Assembly: GCA_030427885.1 (NCBI GenBank)
Contig: JAUICM010000001.1
Span: 558,001 to 622,000 of the forward strand
DNA length: 64,000 nt
Direction of reading: 5' to 3'
Source of the DNA: Rhodothermia bacterium
GTDB lineage: Bacteria > Bacteroidota > Rhodothermia > Balneolales > Balneolaceae
The notes beneath the pieces are model-generated. The model ran no database searches. It saw only the letters and a list, made by a program, of their open reading frames with translations, and was not told the origin of the DNA. Position 1 is the first letter of the stretch; each line of letters begins with the position of its first letter. The position numbers and the translations under genes were made by a program. Below, one piece after another: positions 51,943 through 61,375 of the stretch.

Positions 51943-52638
51943 CTACAGTTCATACCCTTTTTCTTCCATAAATTTGGTCTGTAATTTCTTACCGGCCTTT
52001 ATGGTATTCAATAACCATTTAAGCTTCAGATCTTCCTGAACATCAGATTCAAGATTCCATTCCAACTGGTCTGAGTTCCTGAGTCTGGTTGTTAGATCAT
52101 ATAAGCAAATAGCTGCACTCACCGATATATTGAAGCTCTCACTGAATCCAGACATCGGGATCTTTACGAATCCATCAGCTAATTCTTTAACCCTTTCTGT
52201 AACTCCATGCCGTTCAGTACCAAATACTAGTGCGGTCTTTTGAGTAATGTCCACATCTTTCAGATTCGAATCATGTTCATGAGGGGTGGTAGCCAGTACC
52301 TTGTATCCCTGTTGTCTAAGTCGATCAAAACAGAGCTCCACATTGTCTTTTCCCGATTCCTTATACCTGTGCAAAGTAAGCCACTGGTGGGCCCCGATCG
52401 ATACTGTCGCTGAAGCGTCAAACTCGGTTTTATTTTCTATGATATGAACATCCTGAACTCCAAAACCATCACAACTGCGAAGCACTGCATTGGCATTATG
52501 AGGTTTGTGAAGATCTTCCAGAACAACGGTAATATGATTGGTGCGCAGGGAAAGCACCTCCATGATCTTATCCCATCTCGCTTCGGTTGTAAATTCCCGA
52601 AGATATTCGATCAGTTCTGTTCTAATTTGTGGTTCCAT
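51943..52638 (-). CDS. trmH: TrmH-type tRNA 2'-O-ribose methyltransferase
   Basis: 231 residues from ATG at 52638. An in-frame TTG at 52644 lies inside the terminator T-tract of the upstream gene and was rejected. The SPOUT fold is clear: VVLEDLHKPHNANAVLRSCDGFG (motif 1), VFGTERHGVTERV (motif 2), and IPMSGFSESFNISVSAAI (motif 3, with the trefoil knot). It methylates the ribose of G18 in tRNA; the length and motif 3 favour TrmH over RlmB. The gene starts only 5 bases after the T-tract, so its promoter must lie in or above that hairpin. Confidence 0.9.
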   Translation of the reverse strand: MEPQIRTELIEYLREFTTEARWDKIMEVLSLRTNHITVVLEDLHKPHNANAVLRSCDGFGVQDVHIIENKTEFDASATVSIGAHQWLTLHRYKESGKDNVELCFDRLRQQGYKVLATTPHEHDSNLKDVDITQKTALVFGTERHGVTERVKELADGFVKIPMSGFSESFNISVSAAICLYDLTTRLRNSDQLEWNLESDVQEDLKLKWLLNTIKAGKKLQTKFMEEKGYEL

Positions 52639-52642
52639 CAGC

Positions 52643-52676
52643 AAAAAAAAAGGCCGTCCTGTGCCGGACAGCCTTT
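52643..52676 (-). terminator. Rho-independent terminator of the OmpR-type regulator
   Basis: Read on the minus strand, GC-rich arms (AAAGGC/GCCTTT plus GTCC/GGAC, one mismatch) enclose a 6-base loop and are followed by eight Ts. The gene ends 21 bases upstream at 52698. The T-tract abuts the trmH start. Confidence 0.88.
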
Positions 52677-52697
52677 CAATAATTTATTCCGGGTGAT

Positions 52698-53369
52698 TTA
52701 TTCACACCTGAAAGTGAATCCCTTTTTTCGAATGGTCTCAATGTAGTCAACTTCAGAATGTTCTCTGATCTTCTTTCTCAGATAACTGATGTACACATTG
52801 ATATAATTGGTTTGAGTATCAAAATGGATATCCCATACCTTTTCAGCCAGTTCTTCCTGTGTAATGATCTTGTTCTTATTCTTCAGGAAGTAAACCAACA
52901 GGTTAAATTCATTATTCGTGAGCTGTACCTTTTCATTATTGATACTGAACTCACGCCGAAGAAGATCAACTTTAAGCTCCCCACATGTAAGTAACTGATC
53001 TCCACCCGACTCTGTTCTTCGCTGGATGGCTTCCATTCTGGCAATAAGCTCTTCGGTATTAAATGGCTTGGTGAGATAATCATCAGCACCAACTTTCAGA
53101 CACTTTACTTTAACATCGGTCTCCTGCTCACCTGATAAGATCAAAACCGGAGTGGCTACATTCTTATCTCTGATGTTTTTGCATACCTCGTATCCATCTC
53201 CATCAGGTAAACCCAGATCAAGAATAATCATATCGAACTGGCCGTCCACAGCTGCGGCTTCTCCGGTTGCTGCAGTATCCTCGGTTTTTACCGTGTTGCC
53301 GTTATGCTCAAGTACTGCTTTAACAAGAGTCCTTACTGAGGGATCGTCTTCTACAACTAGTATATTCAT
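52698..53369 (-). CDS. OmpR/PhoB-type response regulator
   Basis: 223 residues. Receiver with acidic D8/D9, phospho-acceptor D51 (IILDLGLPDGDG) and the conserved K about 100 (DDYLTKPFN). A C-terminal winged-helix follows (about 125-223): EFSINNEKVQLTNNEFNLL, EELAEKVWDIHFDTQTNYINVYISYLRKKI. It should bind DNA after phosphorylation by a histidine kinase. No kinase is adjacent, so it is an orphan here. It has its own terminator at 52643-52676. Confidence 0.95.
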   Translation of the reverse strand: MNILVVEDDPSVRTLVKAVLEHNGNTVKTEDTAATGEAAAVDGQFDMIILDLGLPDGDGYEVCKNIRDKNVATPVLILSGEQETDVKVKCLKVGADDYLTKPFNTEELIARMEAIQRRTESGGDQLLTCGELKVDLLRREFSINNEKVQLTNNEFNLLVYFLKNKNKIITQEELAEKVWDIHFDTQTNYINVYISYLRKKIREHSEVDYIETIRKKGFTFRCE

Positions 53370-53522
53370 TCGCTAAGATTCCTAATGCTGACAAAGTTTG
53401 TGTCCAATCGTAAGCATTTAAATGGTTCCAATCAATAGAGTAATTAGAAAAAATTAACAAACATTAGAAAATAAATCGCCCTTAAATACTATTAAAGGCA
53501 TTTCCAACATATTTGTAAAATT

Positions 53523-54347
53523 TCAATAGTCCAGTTTCTGGAGATTATCAAAAGCACCTTTAATATTGGCAAAAGGATCGTCAGTTCGCTCATCTTCCAC
53601 AAAAAAGTACTTGATACCAGCCTTATCACTGTTACTTAAAATTGTTTTAAAGTCAATGATTCCAGTGCCTACTGTAGTCTGATTTAAATCGGTATCGGCA
53701 TCTTTAACATGAAATGAATTAAAGCGACCCGGGTACTTATTGATCAACTCCATAGGGTCATGTCCTGCTTTAACTACCCAATAAAGATCAGCCTGAAATG
53801 ATACATTCTCAGGATCAGTGCCTTCTATCAGTATCTCCAAGGGAATACGGCCATCAGCAGTTGGTATAAATTCAAAATCATGGTTGTGGTACCCAAATAC
53901 AATTCCAGCTTCTTTGAACAAGGCACCTACTTCGTTCAGGTTTTCAGCAATGGCATCATAATCACCTCTCAGGTCGTCCCCTAAATATGGAACAATCACC
54001 ATATCTAGCCCCGCTTTTTTTGCGGTTTCGATCATAACCGGCGCTTCCTCGGGAGTAAAATATGTACTATGTGCAGAAACCACTATCATACCCAGGTCTT
54101 CTATTTTCTTTTTATACACTTCAGGTTCCATACCATAGATCTTACCATTGGTGCCCATTGCATATGCCTCTATATATGCATATCCCGTCTCAGCCACTTT
54201 TTTCATGGTCGTATCAAAATCATCTTCAAGCTGATTTCGGAGTGAATACACTTGTACTCCAAATTCTTTCACAGGGACCTCTGGTTCTGTTTTGCTGCAA
54301 TTGATAAATGTAATGGTGAAAAGTAAAAGAACCAGTACTATTGACAT
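53523..54347 (-). CDS. Lipoprotein TIM-barrel sugar isomerase/epimerase
   Basis: About 274 residues from ATG at 54347; a TTG seven codons upstream is less likely. The signal peptide ends in TFINC, with C as the lipidated residue, so it is an envelope lipoprotein. A sugar phosphate isomerase/AP-endonuclease-2 barrel follows: FGVQVYSLRNQLEDDF near the start, FGYHNHDFEF (metal ligand H), FQADLYWVVKAGHDP, and FHVKDADTD, FFVEDERTD as further metal sites. It probably acts on a sugar or related compound in the periplasm. Its substrate is unknown. Confidence 0.88.
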   Translation of the reverse strand: MSIVLVLLLFTITFINCSKTEPEVPVKEFGVQVYSLRNQLEDDFDTTMKKVAETGYAYIEAYAMGTNGKIYGMEPEVYKKKIEDLGMIVVSAHSTYFTPEEAPVMIETAKKAGLDMVIVPYLGDDLRGDYDAIAENLNEVGALFKEAGIVFGYHNHDFEFIPTADGRIPLEILIEGTDPENVSFQADLYWVVKAGHDPMELINKYPGRFNSFHVKDADTDLNQTTVGTGIIDFKTILSNSDKAGIKYFFVEDERTDDPFANIKGAFDNLQKLDY

Positions 54348-54474
54348 TTTTTTATTTATCGATCTCAAAGCTATAGGTAGTTAGTTAGTGTTATAAATAT
54401 GAATATATAAAAAAGGCTTTAGCTTGCTACATCCGTTTTACAGAATCTGATTAATAAATGTAACAGAACGGATC

Positions 54475-55188
54475 TCAATTGGTTGTTACGAGTTTATCTA
54501 GTGATTCCTGTGTTCCCATAATTATCAAACGATCGGTATTCCTGATCATAGTTAATGGATCTAAAACCCCAAGCACTTCATATTCGTGGTCATCATAGCT
54601 GAAGTAGATATTCTCGTTGTCTTCTTTCTTAACCTTTCTTTTTACAGTGATCAATTCTAACTCGTAGCGCTCCCTTATCTTTAATTCCTTAATAGAATAC
54701 CCCACCATCTTTTTTGGGGCTTCAATCTCATATATCCCGACATTGTTACTGAGTTTAAAGAAGTCGCTGATGGAAGAGCTTAGTAATGAAGTAGCCATTC
54801 GTATCCCTTCATCTCTTTCGGGATGGATCACCTCACTGATACCGATCTTATTTAGAATACTTTCCTGAGTATCATTAGAAGCTCGGGCTATCACTCGGTC
54901 TACCTTTGCATTCAGCAGTTCCATCGCGATAAGCACTACCGGCTCAAAACTCTCTCCTATTGCCACTATCACAACAGAAGCATCAAATACCCCGTGTTCT
55001 TTGAGTAAAGCAGCATCAGTAGCATCAAACTGTATCGCCTGGTCCAGGAATTTTTTAGCCTCCTCAATAGTCTCATAACTGGAGTCTATTCCCATCACAT
55101 ATGCACCTTTTTCCGAAAGCGATTTTGCCAGGGAAAAACCGAATTCCCCAAGTCCTATCACACAAAACTGTTTTTTCCCTAACGCCAT
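54475..55188 (-). CDS. TrkA/KtrA-type K+ uptake regulatory protein
   Basis: 237 residues, cytoplasmic. RCK_N with the NAD-binding loop GLGEFG (12-17) and the acidic end of strand 2 (MGIDSSY); RCK_C from about 140 (VGIYEIEAPKKMVGYSIKEL). It gates the TrkH/KtrB channel by binding nucleotide. It lies 9 bases behind the TrkH gene, in one operon. Single-RCK length (about 220-240) matches KtrA rather than the duplicated TrkA. Confidence 0.95.
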   Translation of the reverse strand: MALGKKQFCVIGLGEFGFSLAKSLSEKGAYVMGIDSSYETIEEAKKFLDQAIQFDATDAALLKEHGVFDASVVIVAIGESFEPVVLIAMELLNAKVDRVIARASNDTQESILNKIGISEVIHPERDEGIRMATSLLSSSISDFFKLSNNVGIYEIEAPKKMVGYSIKELKIRERYELELITVKRKVKKEDNENIYFSYDDHEYEVLGVLDPLTMIRNTDRLIIMGTQESLDKLVTTN

Positions 55189-55197
55189 TTAATACTC

Positions 55198-57057
55198 CTA
55201 TGCTACAATTACGCTTTCTGTTGGATATTTATATTTAGAGGTTGTACGCGATCTTGCAAACGCTAATGCCAAAGTAACAATCCCTACTCTTCCCACAAAC
55301 ATGGATGCGATCAGAACTATTTTACCTACGCTACTCATCGAAGCTGTTATACCCCGGGATAAACCCACCGTCGCAAACGCAGATATTTCTTCGAATAAAA
55401 GATCTACAAATAGCTGGTCCTCGGTAATAGTGAGTATAAGGGTGAATATAAACAACGAGACCGCTGCCAATACAATGACGGCCAAAGCTGTGAATACCGT
55501 TTCAGGACGAATAGTTCTTCCTGAAAATTCTACCTCCCTCTTACCGGTAATGGTTGTCCATACTGAAAGGATCAATACACTCACCGTTGTAGTCTTTATT
55601 CCTCCAGCGGTAGATGCCGGTGCTGCCCCGATGATCATCAATGACAGAAATATGATAGTTGTACCAATATCTAGTGCGTTGATATCTACGGAATTGAAAC
55701 CGGCTGTTCTTGTGGTAACACTCTGAAACAACGAGACCATTACTTTATCAGATACATTCAGACCTGTGAGAACACCACTCCATTCGAGAAATAAAAAACC
55801 AAGCGTTCCCAGGGTGATCAATATGAATGTTGAATATAATACCAGTTTCGTATGAATGGATAACTTCCAGTGACGCAATTTGCGGTTTGGATTCCCTCTC
55901 ATTAGTTCCCAAATAGTGGTAAAACCCAAACCTCCGATAATGATCAAACAGATCGTCGTGATGTTTACCCCGATGTTGAGCATGTTGGGTTTATCAGCCA
56001 GACTGTTTGTAAAAAGTGAAAATCCGGCGTTACAAAAAGCCGAGACCGCATGAAATAGTGCAAAGAAAAAACGCGTCCAGTTATCATCGATATAATTTTC
56101 CCAACTAATAAAATAGGCGATCGTACCAAGCGCTTCGATCGAGAAAGTGATCCCAACAATACGTTTTATAGTCCGGAAAGTCTCACTTGTACGGGTTTCA
56201 CCTACCGATCCTTTTAATAAGGCCATTTGTCCAACTCCCAACCCTGAACTCAGATACAAAGCAAACAAGGTTGCAATTGTAAGGATGCCGAGCCCACCAA
56301 GCTGAATAAGTACCAATACAACGATCTGTCCGAACAAGGAAAGTACAGTCGCCGTATCAACTACAATCAAACCCGTCACACACACCGCACTTGTAGAGGT
56401 AAAAAGCGCATCAATGAAAGAAAGTCCGCCGGCTTCAACAGTGGCACTTGGGGTCATAAGTAATAATGCTCCGGCAAGAATAACCCCTAAAAAACTACCC
56501 GCGATCAACTGAGTTGGCTTTGTTTTCAGGTTCAGCAAAATAGGGGCCGCCTGGATAAACTTGACCACAACAATGGCAATGAGATAAAGCTTTGTGATGG
56601 ATAGTATTACCGGCATCAGACTTTCTACTCCAATCATGTTCTCCAGAAAATCCACCACTTCTTCCAGATCAAACAGGATCAATGCACTTAGAAAAAGCAG
56701 CGCAAATGAGATCAATGATTCCAGCCATCTGTTTCGTATCAACTGAAGTCTTTTTGAGGTAAGTACCAGTCTTCCGAAATATACAATCAGAAAACCGATC
56801 ACGATCCCAAACTCAAGATATGCATTCCAGGTCTTGTAGGGCTGTTTCAGACCAAAACCCTCTGCGGCTATTAAACTTGCAACCGCGGCTATAACAAGAA
56901 GAATATTGAAGAAGCGAAAGTAAGGAGCGACAACTTTATTGAGATCGTAGAGTTCTACTTCTACATCCTGAAACCAAATACGAAACTTCTTCCTGATCTT
57001 CCTCAGATTTACCAGAAGTATGATATAATATCGCCGCCAAGACCGAATTAAGTCCAT
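55198..57057 (-). CDS. TrkH/KtrB-type K+ channel subunit with N-terminal four-helix extension
   Basis: 619 residues, longer than the family's usual 450-480. The C-terminal part (about 185-619) is the TrkH/KtrB channel with four M1-P-M2 repeats; filter-like turns are seen at SAVCVTGL, AFCNAGF, TRTAGFN and FATVGLS. The N-terminal 180 residues are an extra block of about four helices, with layout S1 (45-62), S2 (74-92), S3 (102-122) and S4-like (135-160), similar to a voltage-sensor fold. The charged residues expected in S4 are mostly missing. It works with the KtrA-type gene just downstream. Confidence 0.93.
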   Translation of the reverse strand: MDLIRSWRRYYIILLVNLRKIRKKFRIWFQDVEVELYDLNKVVAPYFRFFNILLVIAAVASLIAAEGFGLKQPYKTWNAYLEFGIVIGFLIVYFGRLVLTSKRLQLIRNRWLESLISFALLFLSALILFDLEEVVDFLENMIGVESLMPVILSITKLYLIAIVVVKFIQAAPILLNLKTKPTQLIAGSFLGVILAGALLLMTPSATVEAGGLSFIDALFTSTSAVCVTGLIVVDTATVLSLFGQIVVLVLIQLGGLGILTIATLFALYLSSGLGVGQMALLKGSVGETRTSETFRTIKRIVGITFSIEALGTIAYFISWENYIDDNWTRFFFALFHAVSAFCNAGFSLFTNSLADKPNMLNIGVNITTICLIIIGGLGFTTIWELMRGNPNRKLRHWKLSIHTKLVLYSTFILITLGTLGFLFLEWSGVLTGLNVSDKVMVSLFQSVTTRTAGFNSVDINALDIGTTIIFLSLMIIGAAPASTAGGIKTTTVSVLILSVWTTITGKREVEFSGRTIRPETVFTALAVIVLAAVSLFIFTLILTITEDQLFVDLLFEEISAFATVGLSRGITASMSSVGKIVLIASMFVGRVGIVTLALAFARSRTTSKYKYPTESVIVA

Positions 57058-57176
57058 AACCTAATATAAAAACTTTAACTCTGCATTCATGCTCATTTAT
57101 TCCTTATTTACGATTGGAAATCCTTTCATTCAATCTTAATTTGAAGCACTAATATTATTTAACCTATTCCCTGCAA

Positions 57177-58169
57177 ATGACTGATATTCGACATACCTGG
57201 ACCAAAGAAGAGATCACTGACATCTATAACACTCCTCTGATGGAATTGATCTACAGAGCTCAAACGGTGCACAGAGAATATCATGAAACCGGTGAAGTTC
57301 AGGTTTGTACGCTACTGTCGATTAAAACCGGGGGCTGTTCAGAAGACTGTGCTTATTGTCCTCAATCCGCCCGTTATAATACCGGTGTAGACAACCAGAA
57401 GCTGATGCCCAAAGAAATGATATTGGCTGCTGCAGAAAGAGCCAAAGAAGCCGGAAGTACCCGTTTCTGTATGGGAGCTGCCTGGAGAAGTGCCCGCCAG
57501 AATAAAGATTTTGATGAAGTGCTGGATGTGGTTTCCGGTGTTGCAGATCTTGGACTTGAAGTATGCGCTACATTGGGAATGTTGACGGATGATCAGGCCG
57601 CGAAGTTAAAAGAAGCCGGATTATATGCCTATAATCACAATCTGGATTCCAGTGAAGATTTCTACAAAAAGATCATCACCACCCGAACCTATGAGGATCG
57701 GCTTGATACCATCAAAAAAGTACAGGACAACAACATTTCGGTGTGTTCAGGTGGTATTATCGGGATGGGTGAAACTCATGAAGATCGGATCGGTCTCCTC
57801 TATACTCTTTCAAATTTGGATACCCATCCGGAATCTGTTCCTGTGAATGCCCTGATCGCAGTGGAAGGAACCCCGATGGAAAACCAACCCAAAGTACCGA
57901 GCTGGGAAATGGCCCGAATGATCGCCACCGCACGTATCCTGATGCCGGAATCTATGGTCCGTCTCTCAGCCGGTCGTGTCCGTATGAATTTTGAAGAACA
58001 GGCCCTTTGTTTCATGGCGGGTGCCAACTCCATCTTTACCGGAGAAAAGCTCTTAACGACCGATAATAACGCTCTAGACGAAGACATGCATATGTTTGAG
58101 TTGTTCGGACTTAAACCACGTCCTGCATATAAGAATGCAAAACCGGAGCATGTGCCTGAGGTGGTTTGA
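57177..58169 (+). CDS. bioB: Biotin synthase
   Basis: 330 residues. The radical-SAM cluster is C54-x3-C58-x2-C61 (CSEDCAYCPQSARY). Further biotin-synthase blocks: RFCMGAAWRSAR, VCATLGML, YNHNLDSS, SVCSGGIIGMGE (second cluster ligand) and RLSAGRVRMN (Arg ligand of the [2Fe-2S] cluster). It inserts sulfur into dethiobiotin. No other bio genes are adjacent. A strong hairpin terminator follows at 58328-58366. Confidence 0.97.
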   Translation: MTDIRHTWTKEEITDIYNTPLMELIYRAQTVHREYHETGEVQVCTLLSIKTGGCSEDCAYCPQSARYNTGVDNQKLMPKEMILAAAERAKEAGSTRFCMGAAWRSARQNKDFDEVLDVVSGVADLGLEVCATLGMLTDDQAAKLKEAGLYAYNHNLDSSEDFYKKIITTRTYEDRLDTIKKVQDNNISVCSGGIIGMGETHEDRIGLLYTLSNLDTHPESVPVNALIAVEGTPMENQPKVPSWEMARMIATARILMPESMVRLSAGRVRMNFEEQALCFMAGANSIFTGEKLLTTDNNALDEDMHMFELFGLKPRPAYKNAKPEHVPEVV

Positions 58170-58276
58170 TTTTCGTTCTTGCCGTTTCGAAGGAATGGAA
58201 TGACTGAGAAATCTGAAGGGCTCTATCAAAACATGTTAGATTTCTCGCTCCCCTCTAATGATAAATTTTGATCCTT

Positions 58277-58366
58277 GTTCCGATGCTCCGCGTCGGAACT
58301 AACTCCTTTCCCCCTGTACTTCAACATAAAAAAACGCTCCGACGCAGAGCATCGGAGCGTTTTTTA
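58277..58366. repeat. Inverted pair of GC-rich palindromes
   Basis: CCGATGCTCCGCGTCGG (58280-58296) is the inverted copy of CCGACGCAGAGCATCGG (58339-58355) with one mismatch. Each copy is itself a hairpin (GTTCCGA/TCGGAAC at 58277-58299, and CGCTCCGA/TCGGAGCG at 58335-58359). The pair is 42 bases apart and resembles a REP-type dispersed palindrome. Confidence 0.65.
58328..58366. terminator. Bidirectional terminator between bioB and korB
   Basis: Seven As, then CGCTCCGA, a 9-base loop, TCGGAGCG and six to seven Ts make a hairpin with T-tracts in both directions. It lies between convergent bioB (plus) and korB (minus). It overlaps the second copy of the palindrome pair. Confidence 0.9.
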
Positions 58367-58411
58367 ATTTGATCTGTCTTTTGTCAATCGTCGTTAGCCG
58401 ATCGTCTTAAA

Positions 58412-59491
58412 CTACTTCACTTCCCAGGTTTCATTTCCTCTGAGCAGTGCATCCAGATCGGCATTTCCACCTTTCTGCTTGGCGTACTGTACCTGCGCCA
58501 CCACACCCTCATCGTAACAAGGTCGATCAACAGCATACAACACGCCAAATGGTCTCGGGAACTGAACTCCTTCCCCATTGGCAGGATGTTCGAAGAAACG
58601 TGATAACAGATGCGCTTTGGTCTGGTCCTGTTCGTCATGGATCCATAGGTCATCTTTGGAAAATTCGTCTCCAAGCTGAACGATCTGAGGTTTGAGTCCG
58701 TCTAAGCGCACCCCCTTGTCATTATCAGCACCAAATACCAGTGGCTGACCTTGTTCCAGGTAAATTGCTTCCTGTGGACGTGATTTCTTATCCGTGAATA
58801 ATTCAAAGGCACCATCATTGAATACGATACAGTTCTGGTAGATCTCCAGCATGGATGTCCCCTTATGCTGATGACTTCTAAGGATCATGTCTTTCAGATG
58901 TTTAGGATCACGGTCCATGGCTCGGGCCACAAAAGTACCATCCGCACCCATACTTAATGCAAGTGGGTTGAATGGATGATCAATAGAACCGAATGGAGTC
59001 GATTTAGTTACAGAACCTTCTGGTGAAGCAGGAGAATATTGTCCTTTAGTTAACCCATAGATCTGGTTATTGAAAAGCAGCAGGTTCACATTCACATTTC
59101 TTCTGAGAAGTTGTGTAAAGTGGTTTGCTCCGATAGAAAGTGCATCTCCATCACCCGTGATGATCCATACACTCAGATCCGGGCGTGATGTTTTTAAGCC
59201 GGTAGCAATGGCAGGTGCACGTCCGTGGATGGAATGCATTCCGAAGGTATCCATGTAATACGGAAAACGGGATGAGCATCCAATCCCTGAAATGAATACA
59301 ATATCCTTCTTGGCAATCCCCAGTTCAGGCATTGCATTCTGAACTTGTTTCAGGATGGTATAATCACCGCAACCCGGACACCACCGGACATCCTGGTCAG
59401 ATGAAAAATCCTTTCCTTTCAGATCAGGCAACGCCGTCAGATCCGCTTCGTGTTCTTTTACAAATTCGTCAATAAGTGTTTCTACAGACAT
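58412..59491 (-). CDS. korB: 2-oxoacid:ferredoxin oxidoreductase beta subunit
   Basis: 359 residues. TPP-binding: WCPGCGDYTIL near the start, GIGCSSRFPYYMDTFGMHSIHGRAPAIATG, and the TPP motif GDGDALSIGANHFTQLLRRN. The four cysteines expected to help ligate the [4Fe-4S] cluster (CPGC near 39-42, C in GIGCSS and one later) are present. Together with the alpha subunit it oxidises 2-oxoglutarate (or a related 2-oxoacid) to the acyl-CoA, reducing ferredoxin. It follows korA after 9 bases. Confidence 0.95.
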   Translation of the reverse strand: MSVETLIDEFVKEHEADLTALPDLKGKDFSSDQDVRWCPGCGDYTILKQVQNAMPELGIAKKDIVFISGIGCSSRFPYYMDTFGMHSIHGRAPAIATGLKTSRPDLSVWIITGDGDALSIGANHFTQLLRRNVNVNLLLFNNQIYGLTKGQYSPASPEGSVTKSTPFGSIDHPFNPLALSMGADGTFVARAMDRDPKHLKDMILRSHQHKGTSMLEIYQNCIVFNDGAFELFTDKKSRPQEAIYLEQGQPLVFGADNDKGVRLDGLKPQIVQLGDEFSKDDLWIHDEQDQTKAHLLSRFFEHPANGEGVQFPRPFGVLYAVDRPCYDEGVVAQVQYAKQKGGNADLDALLRGNETWEVK

Positions 59492-59500
59492 AATATTCGA

Positions 59501-61375
59501 TTAAGATTCTGAGGCTACAGTTTCACCCACCACTTCTCTGATGGCTTGTTTTAATTCAGACACTCCGAACGGACGTCCTTTTACTTTGTTCACAGGTTTA
59601 GCAGGTATCATAAACTCTGATCTGATCAATCTAACTAATTGACCATCATTGATTTCTGGCACCACAACCTGATCAAAACTCTTCAATAGTTTCTCCAAAT
59701 TCTTAGGAAAAGGATTAATGTATTGCAGATGAGCGTGACTCACATCCATTCCTTCTTTTCTGAGCTGATGAACCACCGTTCTGATAGTTCCGTAGGTTCC
59801 GCCCCATCCAAGAACCAATACATCACCTGATGTCCCCCCCTGATCAATTACTTGTTCAGGAATGTTGTCAGCGACATTGTCGCGCTTATCTCGGCGGATG
59901 TTGGTCATCTTCTGGTGGTTATCCGGATCGTACGACACATTACCGGTGCCATCTTCTTTCTCAAGGCCACCTACACGGTGTTCAATTCCTTCGGTTCCAG
60001 GTATCGCCCATCTTCGAACCAGACGGTGATCTCTCAGGTATGGTAAGAATGGTTCTGCATCCTCGGCTTTTCTGGGACCTTCAAAAGCGACCTTAATATC
60101 CTTGAGGTCTGCTGTCTGCGGGAATTTCCAGGGCTCCGATCCATTTGCAATATATCCATCTGACAAAAGCATAACCGGGATCATATGCTCTAAAGCAATC
60201 CTGACGGCTTCAAATCCCATATTAAAACAATCGGCGGGTGATTTCGGAGCAAGTACAACTAAAGGACTTTCCCCATTACGGCCGTATACCGCCTGCATCA
60301 GATCGGCCTGTTCAGTTTTGGTAGGCATCCCTGTTGAGGGACCAGCTCTCTGGATATTCAATACTACCAGCGGAAGCTCCAGCATCACAGCGAGTCCGAT
60401 AGCCTCTCCTTTCAGTGCAATACCAGGACCGGACGAACTGGTAACCCCGATACTTCCTCCAAAAGAAGCTCCGATTGCTGAAGATACTGCAGCGATCTCG
60501 TCTTCAGCCTGAAAGGTTGTAATTCCAAATTTCTTTTGAGCCGCTAAACCATGCAGTACATCAGAGGCCGGAGTGATTGGGTACGTTCCCAAAAACATCG
60601 GGAGGTTTGACTTCCGTGCCGCGGCAACCAATCCAAGTACCAGCGCTTCATTCCCTGTAATGTTACGGTAAGTTCCCGGTTTCAGGTCTGCCTGCTTTAC
60701 CGTTACACGAGAACTAAAGATCTCGGCCGTTTCACCATAAAAATAACCAGCTTTAAGCACCTTTATATTCGCTTCAGCAATCTCAGGACTTTTCTTCCCA
60801 AATTTCTGATTCAGAAAATCAATGGTTGAATCCATTGGCCGGTCATACATCCAGTACAACAAACCAAGTACGAACATATTCTTGGAACGCTCTTCGTCTT
60901 TATACCCCAGATTCATATCTGCCAGAGCTTCTTTCACCAATTTGACCACATCGATCTGAATGAGTTCATATTCAGATAGCGATCCGTCTTCGAGTGGATT
61001 AACTCCATCAGGATATTTAGCCAGGTTTAAATTCTTCTTATCAAAACCAGCGGTATTAGCGATGATGGTCCCGCCCTTTTTCAATAAACCCAGATTCGCT
61101 TTCAAGGCTGCTGAATTCATCACAACGAGGGCATCACATTCATCCCCCGGGGTTAATACTTCATGGCTTCCAAACTTCAACTGAAACGACGAAACTCCAG
61201 GAACAGTACCCTGAGGAGCACGGATCTCTGCTGGAAATTCCGGAAGGGTTCTGAGGTCATTACCTAATAGCGCCGTCGTGTTAGTGAAAAGTGAGCCGGT
61301 TAGCTGCATTCCGTCGCCGGAGTCACCTGCAAAACGTATGGTGACATCATCGCGAACCTGATTGGTTGTACTCAT
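59501..61375 (-). CDS. korA: 2-oxoacid:ferredoxin oxidoreductase alpha subunit (gamma-alpha fusion)
   Basis: 624 residues. The N-terminal 185 residues are the gamma domain (RFAGDSGDGMQLTGSLF, then APQGTVPGVSSFQL). The alpha/pyrimidine domain starts near 215 (GNEALVLGLVAAARKSNLPMFLGTYPITPASDVLHGL), with the GVTSSSGPGIALKGEAIGLAVMLELPLVV block. The C-terminal domain closes with VLGWGGTYGTIRTVV. It is transcribed with korB. A likely -7 element lies at 61448-61455 (minus). This enzyme replaces or complements the 2-oxoglutarate dehydrogenase complex in the TCA cycle. Confidence 0.95.
   Translation of the reverse strand: MSTTNQVRDDVTIRFAGDSGDGMQLTGSLFTNTTALLGNDLRTLPEFPAEIRAPQGTVPGVSSFQLKFGSHEVLTPGDECDALVVMNSAALKANLGLLKKGGTIIANTAGFDKKNLNLAKYPDGVNPLEDGSLSEYELIQIDVVKLVKEALADMNLGYKDEERSKNMFVLGLLYWMYDRPMDSTIDFLNQKFGKKSPEIAEANIKVLKAGYFYGETAEIFSSRVTVKQADLKPGTYRNITGNEALVLGLVAAARKSNLPMFLGTYPITPASDVLHGLAAQKKFGITTFQAEDEIAAVSSAIGASFGGSIGVTSSSGPGIALKGEAIGLAVMLELPLVVLNIQRAGPSTGMPTKTEQADLMQAVYGRNGESPLVVLAPKSPADCFNMGFEAVRIALEHMIPVMLLSDGYIANGSEPWKFPQTADLKDIKVAFEGPRKAEDAEPFLPYLRDHRLVRRWAIPGTEGIEHRVGGLEKEDGTGNVSYDPDNHQKMTNIRRDKRDNVADNIPEQVIDQGGTSGDVLVLGWGGTYGTIRTVVHQLRKEGMDVSHAHLQYINPFPKNLEKLLKSFDQVVVPEINDGQLVRLIRSEFMIPAKPVNKVKGRPFGVSELKQAIREVVGETVASES

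Noticed and set aside
52639-52644. TTG at 52644 as the trmH start
   Set aside because: It is made of the T-tract of the upstream terminator; ATG at 52638 is better.
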